Origin: Anoplopoma fimbria | Taxonomy: Eukaryota; Chordata; Actinopteri; Perciformes; Anoplopomatidae | Length of the DNA stretch: 64,000 nt | Direction: 5' to 3' | Assembly (NCBI RefSeq): GCF_027596085.1 | Contig: NC_072452.1 | Coordinates: 9,250,790-9,314,789 of the forward strand | Shown here: piece after piece, positions 1-12,489 of the stretch | Layout: each line of letters begins with the position of its first letter | Position numbering within the stretch: the first letter of the stretch is position 1 | Position numbers and translations under genes: made by a program | The notes under the pieces: model-generated | Databases searched by the model: none | The model's input: only the letters and a program-made list of their open reading frames with translations | Told to the model about the DNA's origin: nothing

Positions 1-330
1 TCTGGGGTTCGGGCCAGCTCTTCAGTGCATTCGAGCTGCCCTGTAATCCCACAGCTTCATGTCATCTTCTCATCCCAGGACCTGTTAGCCATTGCATCCT
101 AAATGTTAATTACTTATAATAAATCATGGAGAATAACACACTAATGTGAAGACTTCTTTTTGTTTTTTTTTTTTTTTTACAATAAACAACCAATATTATG
201 AAGGTTTCATGTCATGGAAAAGTGGACATGATTTAGTGAGTTTGTGGACCAGACCTTTCTATGGTGCAATAAAAATGGAAGAAAATGGACATGAATAAAC
301 AAGGTAAGATGCTAAGACATTTAGAATAGA
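1..330. other. Intergenic sequence beyond the tnip1 3' end
   Basis: AT-rich sequence with a poly-T run near 160-178. No open frame, RNA gene or recognisable repeat is seen. It probably lies downstream of the tnip1 polyadenylation site. Confidence 0.4.
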
Positions 331-336
331 TTTATT
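331..336 (-). terminator. Candidate polyadenylation signal of tnip1
   Basis: TTTATT on the plus strand reads AATAAA on the minus strand, about 1.56 kb beyond the tnip1 stop codon. It would give a long, AT-rich 3' UTR filling 337-1896, where no other gene is visible. Other hexamers could be used instead; transcript ends would decide. Confidence 0.35.
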
Positions 337-1896
337 AAGCCAGTCAAATACAAAAAGTCTCACATGTGCTTTTGCCTACAGCAAAAAAGAAAAAAGGGCT
401 ACAAACTAAGAAAATACAACTGCCAGTAATTACAGCATACCTTTCAAAGTGCAATTCTGCTAATTTCTCACTTCAGCTCTCACCCATCAGGACTTTGTTC
501 CCTGTAACTTAACTTGCTTGATAAGATGGAGCTTCTTCTAATTCATCTGCACATATTTTAAAGCCCTTCTATGTCAATTTAGTGGGTATTCAGTTGAAAC
601 CGTGGCTTGACTTGATCTTCAGTTTTTAAATGGTAACACACATTCTGTTGAGGTGTGGATCCTGTGTCTGTTATCAGGGCTCTTGACTTTGTGTCGCAAC
701 AGTTCACAGGACAGTCGGCACGCCGTTGATTGCAGGTTGTTGAAGTGGACTTACAGCAAAGCCAGACATCCTGGCAGAGGTTTTCCTACTCAGAGCAGCT
801 GTGTTGCTGTAACATTGGAGCTAGGGTTCCTAAATACTGGTAAAATTGTCCTATTTCTGTTGCTTGAGCAAAATTAGAATGTTTCAGTACTAGCTTCACT
901 GATTACAACCAAGTTAAAAAAAGATTAACAGTATGAAGACCTCCATCGCTGCTGCCTAAAGGTTTTGTGTTTTAAAGTCTAGATACTGTATGTCGGGGCT
1001 AAACTGAGGGCAATAGTACAGGATGCAGTAAGATGAGTATGAGAATCGGAATGAGTGGTCAAATCAATTGTGGTCAAGAAGAAGTGTTGTGTTTAATGAG
1101 ATTAGGTCCATCATCATGGGAAAAAAAAAAGGTTGTGTATGTACTGTGCATTGTGTATTGTGTCTGATACAAACATACAATGTCAATAGCTACAATATAT
1201 TGGGATTACACTAACAACATAGAAAGAACAGCATTACTAAAGACAATGATTTACACTTAGTCAATGCAACTATCAAAACAGCAGGTTATAAATAAATTAT
1301 CAATAATCACAATCATGTTTTTGGTATGATACCATCAAAATTCATTTCCCCAAATTTTTGTATTTCAACAACCACTTTTGAACAGTTACACGTATGGGAC
1401 ATTTCTATAACATCAATGGTACTGAAGAAATCTTCTTAAATCAATTAACATTCACATTGTAAGTTCTATGATTCAATGTACCTATATAATCATCCATTGT
1501 TGGAATGAGTATATGTTGTCTTATTCATATTGGGGAATGGCTTCCTGTAACCCTACACGTAACAGACCAAGTGTCAACCTGTTACAGATTCGCAGAGATA
1601 CAAGCACATAGGTATATTTTCAAAAAAACCAAAAACTTTTACTATCCCAACCTATTTAATAAATGACTTCAGTTCCTGATAAAAAATAAAAAATAAACGA
1701 AATAATATTGAATGTATATATTCAGAATAGCGAAGTGTTTCACAAATAGCCTTATAAAACGCAAGTATAAACAACATTACAATAGGATATCTACAGTTCA
1801 GTAGGAAAATTATAGATCAAATCACACCTTGTCAACTCAAAAACAAACTGATTTCATGCTACTACCCAGACTCCATTTGGCGGATACGGTGATGCT

Positions 1897-4800
1897 TTAG
1901 TGCTTTCCAGGGTCAATGTTCTGTCGCTCCCTTTTTCCAAATCCAGCAGCTGCAGCTGATGCCGCCGCTGCTGCTGCTGCCGCTGCTGCTGCAGACTGAT
2001 CTACAGACACAAAAAGAAACAAGAATGCATTATCTTCACAGTCACAAACTTTGCTGCTACACACTTTTCATTTGAAATGATTACAGTAAACATTTAGCTA
2101 TTGTGTGGTGTGTTCTAATGAGTCGATTTGCATGAAAGGTAAAGGTAAATTCCATATTTTTCTTGTTAGCAAATCTCATGTAATGATCAAAACAACAATG
2201 AATCAAACATACGAGTATTGTCTGGTTAAGCACAGAAAGTATTGAGAGACGGACTACAGCATCAAACGCATCGGTGGTTTTAGTAATTAATTGCCATTTC
2301 GTTGATGTCATTTCCTTGACAAGGAAATATAAAGAGTAACACCAGCTGTATCCTTTGAGCAAAAGTACTGTACTTGGCTGGCTGCACCATACCTGCATTC
2401 TCTGGTGGTGGTCTCGAGCTCTCTCCTACTGCTCTGGCCCCTCTCGGCTGCGGGAATGACGACTGCCAAGGAAAACCCTGACCAAAGAGAAAGCACCACT
2501 TTAGATGAAATCTATATAGACCCATTCATCACAACCAGCAGCCCTCAAGTCTTTGCCGAAACCTAACAATGGCTATTGAGTGTAGGCGTGGCTAGGTTGA
2601 GCTACAGTTAAGACCTATTTACAACTGCTTGTTTCCCCCAAAAGATAAGGGGAGTAGAGGTGAGAGAGAAAAGGGCCTCGTTTCCTCAGTGAACCAGAGA
2701 GTCACTCCAGAGACAGAGACAGAGGGGCCTTAGAGGACCCTTACCGGGGTAACAGGCTGGAAGTCTCGTACAGGGGGCGGTGCTGCGGCGGCTGCGGCTG
2801 TGGCGCCTGCTGCATTGGGCATCCGGGGAGGGAAGTGTATGGGCCAGCCCTCGGGGCCCTGCGGTCCCACCTGCACAAAGGGACCACAGTAGGGAGGGCT
2901 CAGCGGGCCGTTCACTGAGCCTGACGTGGGGTCTGAGGTACGTCTTTCCTGCTGCTGCCCCTACGAGGGATCACAAGTACACACGTGATCCCCAATCAGT
3001 GCCCGGCTGCTACTCTCAGCGAGCGCAGTGGCCCTGTCATGGCAGGGGTCCACTGCTGACCTCCAACCCTACTGCAGCTGCCTCCCACTGAGGAGTGTGA
3101 ATGCTCCATCTACGATCCCGAATGCACTGACAAACAACCTAGCTGGAGTGAGGCTCTTGTCCTGGAGTATTCATTTGGCCAATGTGAACTTATTACATTC
3201 AATATGTACGTGACAGCATTCTGTCACAAGGGGGCGCTAGTCTGCAAGGTTTACCACAACTCATATCCCTCTGCATGATGTGTCCCAAAGGCTTGTAGAA
3301 CCACTTTCAGTGAAGGCCCTGGCCCTAAGTAAATGCAAGTAAGCATGGCCAAAAATATATATATATCACCTATCCAGGCTGATGGCACCATTTCATTTAA
3401 AATTCAAACTTGTCTGCAACACTACCAGGCTCAGACCTGAGCTGCAGCCAGTACCTGTTTGTGATGCTGCATCTGCAGTCTCTCCAGCTTACATCTCTCC
3501 GTACGTTCCCTCTGACACTCGTTCTGTGCCTGATGAAGCTGAAACACAAACACAAAGTCAAAAAAATAATAAAAAAATCCCACATTAGAGAGCACTGAAG
3601 GTCATAGTTGTGATTAAATGCGAGACAAAAGCTAAAGCATTCCTCATCATGCCACATATACAGCAGAGAACACACATCTTACCTGATTGGTCAAATTAGT
3701 AATCTGACCCTGAAGTCTCTCAACCTGCCGCCTCAAGTCCTCCTTTTCCTCGTTCATCCGCTCCCTGTCACTCCTCTCTTTTCTGAAGTCTTCTTCAAAG
3801 ATCTTCACCTTAAGTACAAAACAACAGTTAAAAGCACCTGAGAGAGTACATGTGTGAATGTTAAGAGATGTTCCAATAACATTTTTTCCTTCCCGATACC
3901 GATACTTGAACCTGCTTATCGCACTGATCCGATACCAGCGCGTTAAACTATAATAAAGTTACACGGGTCATAATTCCTTCTCAAATATCTAGTCTATATT
4001 GTTGTGGAAATATCCTTTTTTTAGCCAAAAACAAAGTTTCACAAGATTACACATCATTATAAATGTACCTTTGCCTAATTTTTACTGAATGGAGCCTGAT
4101 TGCATCATAATGTACCTCATTGAAACCTCAGTTTCCAGCTGTTAGCTTCGCTATTTAGCCCAGCAGGTCTGTGGTGCTCACCACCAGTTAACTAACTTTC
4201 CTCCTGCAGGTTTCAACATTGACTTGTTCACATTGCAGAATTAGGGAAAATATAGGGTGCAAAAGAGTGAAAACCTGAGCCATTTCCCAAACTGGTATCG
4301 TTATCTGAACAACTCTAGATTATGTGTGTGTGTGTTTTGTTGCATGTCTGACCTGTTCCTTTAGGACAGCAATTTGAGTGAGCAGTTCCTGTTTCTTCAG
4401 GTTATTGGCTGCATCGGCGAAGTTACCCTGACCAGGTGGTTGTTGTGAGGATGAAGGGGTGTGCAGGTTTAAGGCCTCCTCTAAAGCCTGAAGTAAGACA
4501 AAAACAAGTATTACACAGAAGGAACGGTGTCTGTGGAAGAGCTGCAGAACGAGAGGAGAGAACAAGTACACTCACCCTGTTGAGGCGTTGGATCTCCTTC
4601 TCTTGGTACTCCCTCTGTTTGCTGAGGGGAAGCAGCTGATCCTGCAGGTAGCGAATCTTCTGCTTCAGCTCAGTGGTTTCAGAGGTGAGGCACTCCTTCT
4701 CCCCCTGAAATGATACACACCCCAAAAACCTTTTGTCATGTATCCTTTTTTTAAACATGTGTGTTACTCTGTCCTGGTTTGGAAATGTTAGACCAGTTAC

Positions 4801-7800
4801 ACCTGGGCTTTGTGTTCTCACCTGTACATTTTCAATCTTGGACTTAGCCAACAGCAGCTTCTTGTCGTAGTCGCGCTGCCTCTGCTCTCGCTCTGCCTCC
4901 AGCTCGATCACAGTTTTCTGGGACTCAGCCAGCCGTTGTCTGAGGTCTGTGATCTGAGGGGGAACGTAAACCATTTAGTTGAGGACAGCATTCATGGAGT
5001 CCACTAACCAAAGCTATGAAAAACAATTCTCAAATACTCAAACCCAAAAGATTTACCAAAAAAATGGATATGTGATTCAGTGATTACATATCTCTGGTAA
5101 AGATAAACATCTGTTGTTGAATGCGTTATGATACCTGCTTTAAAAGGTATGTTGTGAAATGATAAGCTAAACCGCTGTCACAAGGACACGCAGTTCTGTT
5201 TTTGTGTAAAATATGAACAAACTTAGTGACGCAAATGGATATATCTAGGGTTCTGCGGTTTAAACCCCAGGCTGCATGGTGTCGCAGTCTCACTAAGTGT
5301 GAATGTAGGGTTGTTCATGATTGTGGGTTAGCACGCGCGTAGGTGTGTGAGTATGTGTGTGTGAGATTGTGTACATATGTGTGTCTCTGCTGCCCTCTGA
5401 CTGCACCACGAGAGGAAGTCAGCGGGTACCAGAGAGGTGAGGGGAATTCTGACTGAAGTGTGACAGGCTGTGTGGTAAGTATGCTCAGATACTGAGCTAT
5501 TGCAAGATTGCACCTTTCCACTGGACAAGCATATAGAAAACACACACACAGCTGCTTCACTGCCAACTGATGCACACAAACGTCAGAGGCCTCTGTTCCT
5601 TTAAGATATTCCGAATTACAAAATCCCTGCCATCTGTCATTTCAAAACCATGTCAACTTTAATGGTAATGGCACATTTTTTATTGTGTTATTCCACTGGC
5701 ATAATGCAAAACGTTTTGACCAGACAAACGGTTTTACATTCTAGGCACATACAATATTTATATTGTATGAGGACAGTTTTATGGAAAAATGCAAGATGAA
5801 TAGTCCATGTAATAAATAAACATGTAAATGCATTCTTGTATAAGTTCCAAGTGCTTTGCTTTGAATCTAAAAAGAAGCCTGGCAAGTGGGAGAGGTCTTT
5901 TAATATCAATAATTAAACAAATAATTGGCTGGATTGAAATGAAGTGCTTTCATAAAACATTTTTTTTTAAATTTGTTTTACTTTTTTTAAGTGTGATTTG
6001 AAATGACAAAAATGAAAAATGTTTGTCATAAGAATTCAGAGAGAATTAGTTATTAATTCTCCTTCCTCAGCTCTTTATCAGTCGAGGACACAGCAATGTC
6101 TTCCCACACCAGTTCCAACAGCTGTAAAGTCATTACTGTACCTTCTGTTCAAACTGTGACTTCATGGAGTTCCACTGAATGTCCCACTGCTTGTTCACCT
6201 CCAGTACCTGTAAGCAGTGCCAGAAAGTGAAACAAATGACACTGAACATATAGGAAACAAATTACACAGAGACTTTCCCCAATGGCAAAAGAGGATGAGC
6301 AGTAAGAGCAAAAAAAGACTCACATCCTTTCTCTGCTTCTCCAAAAGCTTGATCTTCTTTTCATACACCTCTACATCACAAGGTTTAGTCGGGGTTTTCT
6401 CTGCAGCTTTTCCACTCTGGGGGCACACAAAAAAATTCTTAATCCACAACATTCCTCCATTACACGAAACCCCACATCATAAGAGTTTACAGGTGGAGAA
6501 GTTTGTAGTCACAAGATGATTGGGTAAACCTTAAAAAAAATAGTTGGCTTGTAAATGACAGATTTATTGACATGAGGCTAAGTAAAAAAATATTTTTGAT
6601 GTAATTTAATTTAAACTACCTTCTGCGGTGTGGTGGCCTCCATCTTGGGTCTCACAGCAGCTGATTCCTCCTTCACAGGCTCCTCTTTGGTCTCTGGAGC
6701 TTCGGTGTCAGACTGCGCTGCAGAGGACGCTGCTGCTGCTGCTGCTGCTCCCGTGACCAGCTCCTTGAGTTTTTGATTCTCCTGCCTGAATGGGCAAGAA
6801 AATGAAAATGAGAGTGTTTGTGAGCACGGTCCCTTCCCGGAGTTTGTTGAAGTTTTCGCACAGCTTCAGGATGTCCTTTGGGAAGAACCTACGATACCCT
6901 CCGAGTGCAATGACGCCAACAGAAAGCAGTAGAATAATCCCCCATCAAAAGTGAAAGCATTGGAAAAATCAACATTCAGGACAGACTAAACAGTGTGATT
7001 ATTCATATTACATTAAAACGGTCATGAGAAACACAATTGTCCCACAGTAAAAAAGAAAATAGATCAGAGTGATGAGATGTGAAAGCGTTTTAATTATTTG
7101 TAAGAAAAATACTGCAGATCTCATGATTTGTCCTCTTTAACATTACTAACAAAAAAGTTTCTGCTCCAGCAGACAAGCAACAAAAAGACCAGTGAAATGT
7201 AAAAGAAGAAGAAAGACATTACCTTAGCTGTTCCAAGTCTTGATTCCTGATATGATGATCCTCTTCCATTTTCTTTCGAAGCTCATTGTTCTCTTGTCTG
7301 AGCTGCTCACAGAGAGTCTATAAAACAAATAAAAAAAAAAAAATCTCAATATTTCACAACTGTCTGTGTAATGACATCAACATTTGTTTTTAACATAAGT
7401 ATGCCTACATAGAGACAGATGCAGCTAACTTTAATACAATGCAAAAGGTACTTTGAATGAAATTATGTTGAATGTGTCCCACCTATATGGCACAAAGTTA
7501 CTCTTCAGGCATATGGTCCTGTATTTAAAATTTGTCAGAATACAAACTGACAACAGTTTTTCTAAGTTTATGTAAGGGTTTTTTTTAGTTTTTTTTAAGA
7601 ATGATAAAAAAGTACAAATATAGACCAAGTCACTGCAAATACTGCTACAATTTTGTACTCTCGTAAATTCTAAATTAAGCCGTTATGTTCCTGTAAAGTG
7701 GTGATGCAATTCAACTGGTACTGCTTACTCTTTATGTGAACATCTATGTTATATACACTTGATATTTATAGTGCTTTTATTGTGAAGCACTTTGTTCACA

Positions 7801-10101
7801 TTGCTTAGAAATGTGCGAGAACAATACATTTATTACAGATAAAATGACAATATGTTCATATAAGAAAAGCTTGTGCTGTGTGCCAAAAATAAAATAAATC
7901 TTATATCTTTATATAATCAGATATATGAATCTGGCATGTCATTTAATTCAATGTCTAGCATTTCAAATGAATCATGCAGTCGTCCTGTTGCATACCTGTA
8001 GGAGGGAAGTCCTCTGTTCATTTTTTTGGACCTTAGAGGAAAGATGGTGAAACTCCACAGCCATGCGACCGAGGTGAGCTAACAGCTGGTTCGGGTTGGA
8101 CTCCTCTGCGAATATGCTGAAGGAGCTCTCTAGTTTCTTCAGCTGGCTGGCTAGCTCGATGTTCTCCTGAGGCAGGACGGGGATTACTCCTACCACCGAC
8201 CCGGCCTGGAGATATACAGACAGGTTAACAGTCAGTCAGTTCTCCCTCTCAAGCTGACTCAGTGTTCAATGTATTTCAACGAGCACAAGACAGAAAGATA
8301 AACATACCGTTAGAGTCATTGTGCTACTATTTTTATAAAAAGCAGCAGCAAATTTATCTGAAAAGGCAAACCAGTTTTTCCTGTTGGATCTAAATTGAAT
8401 CTTTACCTTTACCAAACATATTCTCTTCAGGTGTTAAACTGTGCCAAGGTAAGATATAGAGTAATATTATAGAACAGGCTAGCTAATAACATTAATTGTG
8501 ATAAAATACATGCCAGAAATATTCTGGCATACTATCCCATTAACACATCCCCTAGGATGTAGTGTGTGAATGAATCAGCAGTGTAATTCAAGTCAGTATA
8601 AATCCTGGACTTTCCCCTGGCTGACTCAGACTGGAGACACCAGTATTGAGTTTGTCGGTGAGTCACCGCACCAAGAACATGTTCCTAATATTTGGCAATG
8701 GCTATAAAAGAAGAAAGGTTAGCCTATGTATATTAAACAAAATAATACATTTTGGGAGTTAGCACCAGGAGCAATGTGATATTCTAAACATGTTAAATAG
8801 TTTGATCAAAATAAACATTTTTTTCCCCCCCTTTTGAGTTCCTGTGGTAGTGGTTAAATTATCATAATAATTTGTGTCACAGAGTGCTTGGTACGTACAG
8901 TCAAGGCATCTGAAGTCTTCCCATCTACATTCACGACCTCAAACTCTCCTAAGGCCTCCTGTAAAAAAACAAAAATAAAAGTAACACCATAGTACACACA
9001 GTGATATCGGATAGCAGATATACCTGTATCTAATGTCATTTACAATTTAACAATCATCACAAAGTTGTTTCTGTCCGTACCAAAAGCTCTCACTCACAGT
9101 ACAAATGACTTACATTGGGCTTCTCAGGCTGAAGGGTCTTCCCTAAACAGCTGGTTTGCTCCTCCCTCTGCTCTGCAGCGGAGTGTAAACAATGTTTACC
9201 TGAAATAATACCAAATCCAAGTCTCAGTTAAGTAGAACAGTATGTCCTATAATTAAAACACTGGTCAGAGTGATTATCCACAAATGTGAAAATATGTCTA
9301 GTTAATGAGTAAAATGAACAATTACCCTCAAGTATGTGAGGCCTACTTTGTGCCTCGGTCTGAACGGGCCCTCCCATACACAGACTGGCGGCAAAGCTGG
9401 AGGACTTGAGGGCCTCGTTGTCTCTCACGAGTTCCTCCACTCGCTGCCGAAGCCTTGATGCCTCTGATTGCGACTCTTCCAGCAAATCACCTGCAAGTTT
9501 AAGATAGATCTTGTCTCTGTCCAGCAGCACTCTACATGATCTAACTTCAATCAACAAACACTGCTAAGACTATTTCTATCAGCATGAACAGTCATCAAAT
9601 ATGATGCGATAGAAGTTTGGTGACCAATAAGGTGCAAGTAGCACTCCTTTGGTGAATCACAAAGGGAGCAATCAGGCCACTCACATAACATACTTTTGAA
9701 CAAACTAACAATGAAGATCATCTGGTTTTACTACATTCCACCTTATTTGCAGTAGTTTCCCTTTTATATATTTTGACTGGATATTCAGTCATGTATTCTG
9801 TAATGGAAGACATCTTATGATGACTTTGTGGCTGCATTAAGTTAAAGTTAAATAATTACTCCGATGGTCAAGCAGATGTGTAATGCCAAGAGCAGCTGGC
9901 ATAAGCCCTCAGTGCTCAGCTTTGAGGTAACCATGCTGTCTTTGGGAACCTACCTAAGCTCTTAAGTCCCTTCATCCGCTCCCTCAGTATGCTGTTCTCC
10001 TCCAGTAGCTGTCGATAGCTGCTTCCCCCTCCGGCCTCCTCCCTGGCCTTGACCTCACTCCCACCTGGATCATAGATGCGGTACGGGCCTTTCCCTTCCA
10101 T
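1897..10101 (-). CDS. tnip1: TNFAIP3-interacting protein 1 (ABIN1)
   Basis: Sixteen coding exons join in frame to about 669 residues (human 636). Exons: 10101-9954, 9490-9326, 9199-9114, 8958-8899, 8205-7996, 7317-7223, 6785-6620, 6416-6324, 6207-6142, 4953-4822, 4704-4576, 4487-4353, 3808-3683, 3538-3455, 2870-2745, 2477-2393 and 2000-1897, counting the last two as the C-terminal pair; all are bounded by AG and GT. The start MEGKGPYRIYDPGGS matches human closely. The protein is mostly coiled coil. AHD1, the A20-binding segment, is at about residues 364-407 (EREQRQRDYDKKLLLAKSKI). The ubiquitin-binding UBAN/AHD2 is at 496-537 (DF..ERSDRERMNEEKE). A LIR-type FEVV lies at 139-142. In the family it binds linear and K63 ubiquitin with A20 and damps NF-kB signalling and cell death in the cytosol. 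Odd: three polyalanine runs, and a C-terminus ending RERQNIDPGKH rather than the human tail. Identity is secure; exon limits are by eye. Confidence 0.96.
1955..1994 (-). repeat. Trinucleotide repeat coding for polyalanine in the last tnip1 exon
   Basis: An imperfect (GCA/GCG)n run codes for eleven alanines, a serine and four more alanines close to the Tnip1 C-terminus. Two related runs sit in the exons at 6620-6785 (seven alanines) and 2745-2870 (six alanines). Confidence 0.9.
3864..4316. mobile_element. Probable non-autonomous DNA transposon in a tnip1 intron
   Basis: The block starts with AGAGATGTTCCAATAAC and ends with the imperfect inverse of it (AGAGTTGTTCAGATAAC read on the minus strand). 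Near its left end is a run of 'cgatacc' motifs typical of a common teleost repeat. There is no coding capacity. The superfamily (perhaps hAT) is a guess, and the target duplication was not resolved. Confidence 0.45.
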
Positions 10102-11060
10102 TGCCGTCGCTCACTTTCTACACATGGTCCTCTGAACTGTAACTAGAAGAGACAAACAGTTATTCTCTGCTCAATTCAAAAAACACACAAAGTAGCAGAT
10201 ACTACTCGGTAGAAGAAAAAAAAGAAAACTTCTGGACAGAGTCCTTGTGTTACTTCAGTAACTCTAACATTGACAGACAGAAACATTTGAATCTGGGTTA
10301 AATGATGTACCAATCAGAGGCAATTGTAAAGTATGGCCGGTATGGCATGACACCCAACCTGTTTGTGCAGAAGAAGGAAACAGCTGAACAGAAACATTAC
10401 TGCATGAGGACAAACATCTTAAGTACTTCTTGGTTCAAATCCCCTTAAACCACAACATGTGCAGCAACACCATAACAAACACTAAGAAACAAAACAAATG
10501 GGTGTTCCTGCTCCTTCTAGATTGCATGTTGAATAAAAAAAACAACCCCACTCAGGAGCCCTGTGGAGAAAACAAGAGATCAGCAGACAGCTTTTGGTGG
10601 AGAACAAAAGCAGCAACATGACCACCATGGAGAGACATATGGCAGAGACATGCTGCACCGTCCACATCCAGGGGAGGAAAGGCACAAACACAAACAAATG
10701 ACCCGCTAATCCTGCAGACAAACATCTCACCAACATCCAGAGAAACATACAGCACAATCCTGCAAATGACAGCCACCTTTGATTGGCTGAAAAAGGCTAA
10801 TATTAGTTTTCGCTGTTGTCATGCAAATCGCTAGCATCCTCGTTAGCTCCCGGCTAGCTCGCTCTAGATGACAGTGCGGGACCGGAAGTAGCTAGCTCTT
10901 CTCTTTTTAACCCCTTTTAAATACTTTTATTGTTGCGTTTAGCGAGCTGTAAAGCGGAGTAAAGCGGCAAACAAAAGAACAAAGAGGTGTCTTTTTGTCT
11001 GGGTACCTTTCAGTTCGCAGTGGCCTCTCGTCTCCCTAGCCCAGACATCTATTGCGGAAG
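9954..11060 (-). promoter_or_regulatory. tnip1 5' end: start exon, non-coding exon 1 and promoter area
   Basis: The start exon extends upstream of the ATG to an acceptor at 10137 (minus strand ...TTACAG). A donor AAAG/GTACCC at 11006 suggests a non-coding first exon from 11007 to about 11060. ETS-like GGAAGT cores occur near 10884 and 11056, and an inverted CCAAT box (CCAATCAG on plus) lies near 11140, consistent with a TATA-less housekeeping-type promoter. The intron between holds nothing recognisable. Transcription start is inferred only. Confidence 0.5.
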
Positions 11061-11359
11061 TGGTCTACTGGTCTATGCTGTAACCCGGGAATTTCCACCT
11101 CGTTTGATGTAAACATCGATTGATTGACAGCCCGGCGGACCAATCAGGACGCAGCGCTCTGCCAGCGGGAGCCACTGGGCGTCATGTAAACACTGGAGCA
11201 GAAGGCTTCACATTCTCATGAGTTTGGTGGAAGTTTTACTAGAATGACACATGCTGGACTTTTAAATATGTACTGTAGCAGTCAAAAGTTTGCACACACC
11301 TTCTCATTCAATGGTTTTTATTTTTATTTATTTATTTATTTTTCTACATTGTAGATTAA

Positions 11360-11927
11360 CCCTTTCATGCATAGAGGTCACTACAAATGTTGTTTTCTTG
11401 TATATGCATCTTGTGGCTTTGTGCCCTGGGTGCTTTGCCAATTATCACAAAAGATAGTCTGCACATTTTCTTTGTATATACATACAGTACCAGTCAAAAG
11501 TTTGGACACACCTTCTCATTCAACTACTTTGAAGAATGTAAAATATAAAACATATTCAAGTTTTGTTGAGCATTTGTTTGTTTACCACATAATTCCATAT
11601 GTGTTCCTTCATAGTTTGGATGTCTTCAATATTAATTAAAAATAAAAATAATGAAAAATCATTGAATGAGAAGGTGTGTCCAAACTTTTGACTGGTACTG
11701 TACATATATTATTTTATAGTTTTCACATCTTTATATATCATTTTATTCATTTGTTTGTTAAATACATATTTCTTCAGTTGAAAACAAAAACGCATGCTGT
11801 CCACTTGAGTGGACATGTAAAAATCTCTTGGAAAAGCTGGATTAAAAAAAGTTCAAATCTTGTTTTTCATGCCTAAAGAGCAATAAAAACACTTGACTGA
11901 GGTTGTCATAATTCATGCATGAAAGGG
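11360..11927. mobile_element. piggyBac-type miniature element (TTAA-flanked)
   Basis: The terminal inverted repeats CCCTTTCATGCAT / ATGCATGAAAGGG are flanked on both sides by TTAA (11356-11359 and 11928-11931), the target duplication used by piggyBac elements. About 350 bp remain once the inner Tc1-type insertion is removed. It has no transposase. It sits inside the outer Tc1-type element. Confidence 0.75.
11485..11700. mobile_element. Inner Tc1-type miniature transposon
   Basis: A 216-bp element with near-perfect ends CAGTACCAGTCAAAAG / CTTTTGACTGGTACTG, flanked by TA on each side (11483-11484, 11701-11702). Its left arm matches the right arm of the outer element in reverse, so it is the same family inserted in inverted orientation. 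It has no coding capacity. Confidence 0.85.
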
Positions 11928-12387
11928 TTAATATTGAAGACATCCAATCTATGAAGGAACACATTATGTGGTAAACAAACAAATGCTCAACAAACCAGAA
12001 TATGTTTTATATTTTAGATTCTTCAAAGTAGTTGAATGAGAAGGTGTGTCCAAACTTTTGACTGGTACTGTACATGAATAATAATGTTTCGCAAGAACAG
12101 CTCATATGACACAATGAGTAAAGCAGATAATCAAAACCAGCCTGATTTTTCCTCTTGAGTTGTAATGATTTATATTCTTTCTTATTTATTTCTTATCTAT
12201 ATTTCTTATTCTTTTTTTTCCTCTTGTAGCTCACACTTTTTAGTACAGGGGCAAACCCAACCATTCTCACAGAATTACTTGTTTCTTTATTGATAAATTT
12301 AGAGAAGGGGCTGTTGGGGGTTTCTGTTATTGCATCACACATTTCCTCTGAACTAGGAGGCCAATAAGGCTAGTTCAAGTCACATTG

Positions 12388-12458
12388 AGCTTTAATACCA
12401 TATATTTCCTGTTAACCTATAGTGTATAGGTTAACAGGAAATATATGGTATTAAAGCT
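12388..12458. repeat. Perfect 33-bp inverted repeat with a 5-base loop
   Basis: Arms 12388-12420 and 12426-12458 are exact reverse complements, with loop AGTGT. It could form a cruciform in DNA or a perfect hairpin in RNA. No gene overlaps it. It may be the collapsed end of a mobile element. Confidence 0.9.
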
Positions 12459-12489
12459 ACTTTGAGATATATATAATATTAATATTGTG

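Larger units (their letters stand above)
11273..12070. mobile_element. Outer Tc1-type miniature transposon, interrupted
   Basis: The inverted ends read CTGTAGCAGTCAAAAG on the left and CTTTTGACTGGTACTG on the right. They lie next to TA at 11271-11272 and 12071-12072, the target site of Tc1/mariner elements. The same terminal motif (CAGTACCAGTCAAAAGTTTG) is abundant in fish genomes. There is no transposase. The interior is split at a TTAA by a second element (11360-11927); removing that restores a continuous copy that parallels the inner Tc1 copy in the opposite orientation. Confidence 0.8.

Noticed and set aside
4423..4974. 183-residue unspliced minus-strand frame
   Set aside because: It reads through an intron between two true tnip1 exons (4704-4576 and 4953-4822); the intronic part has no family resemblance.
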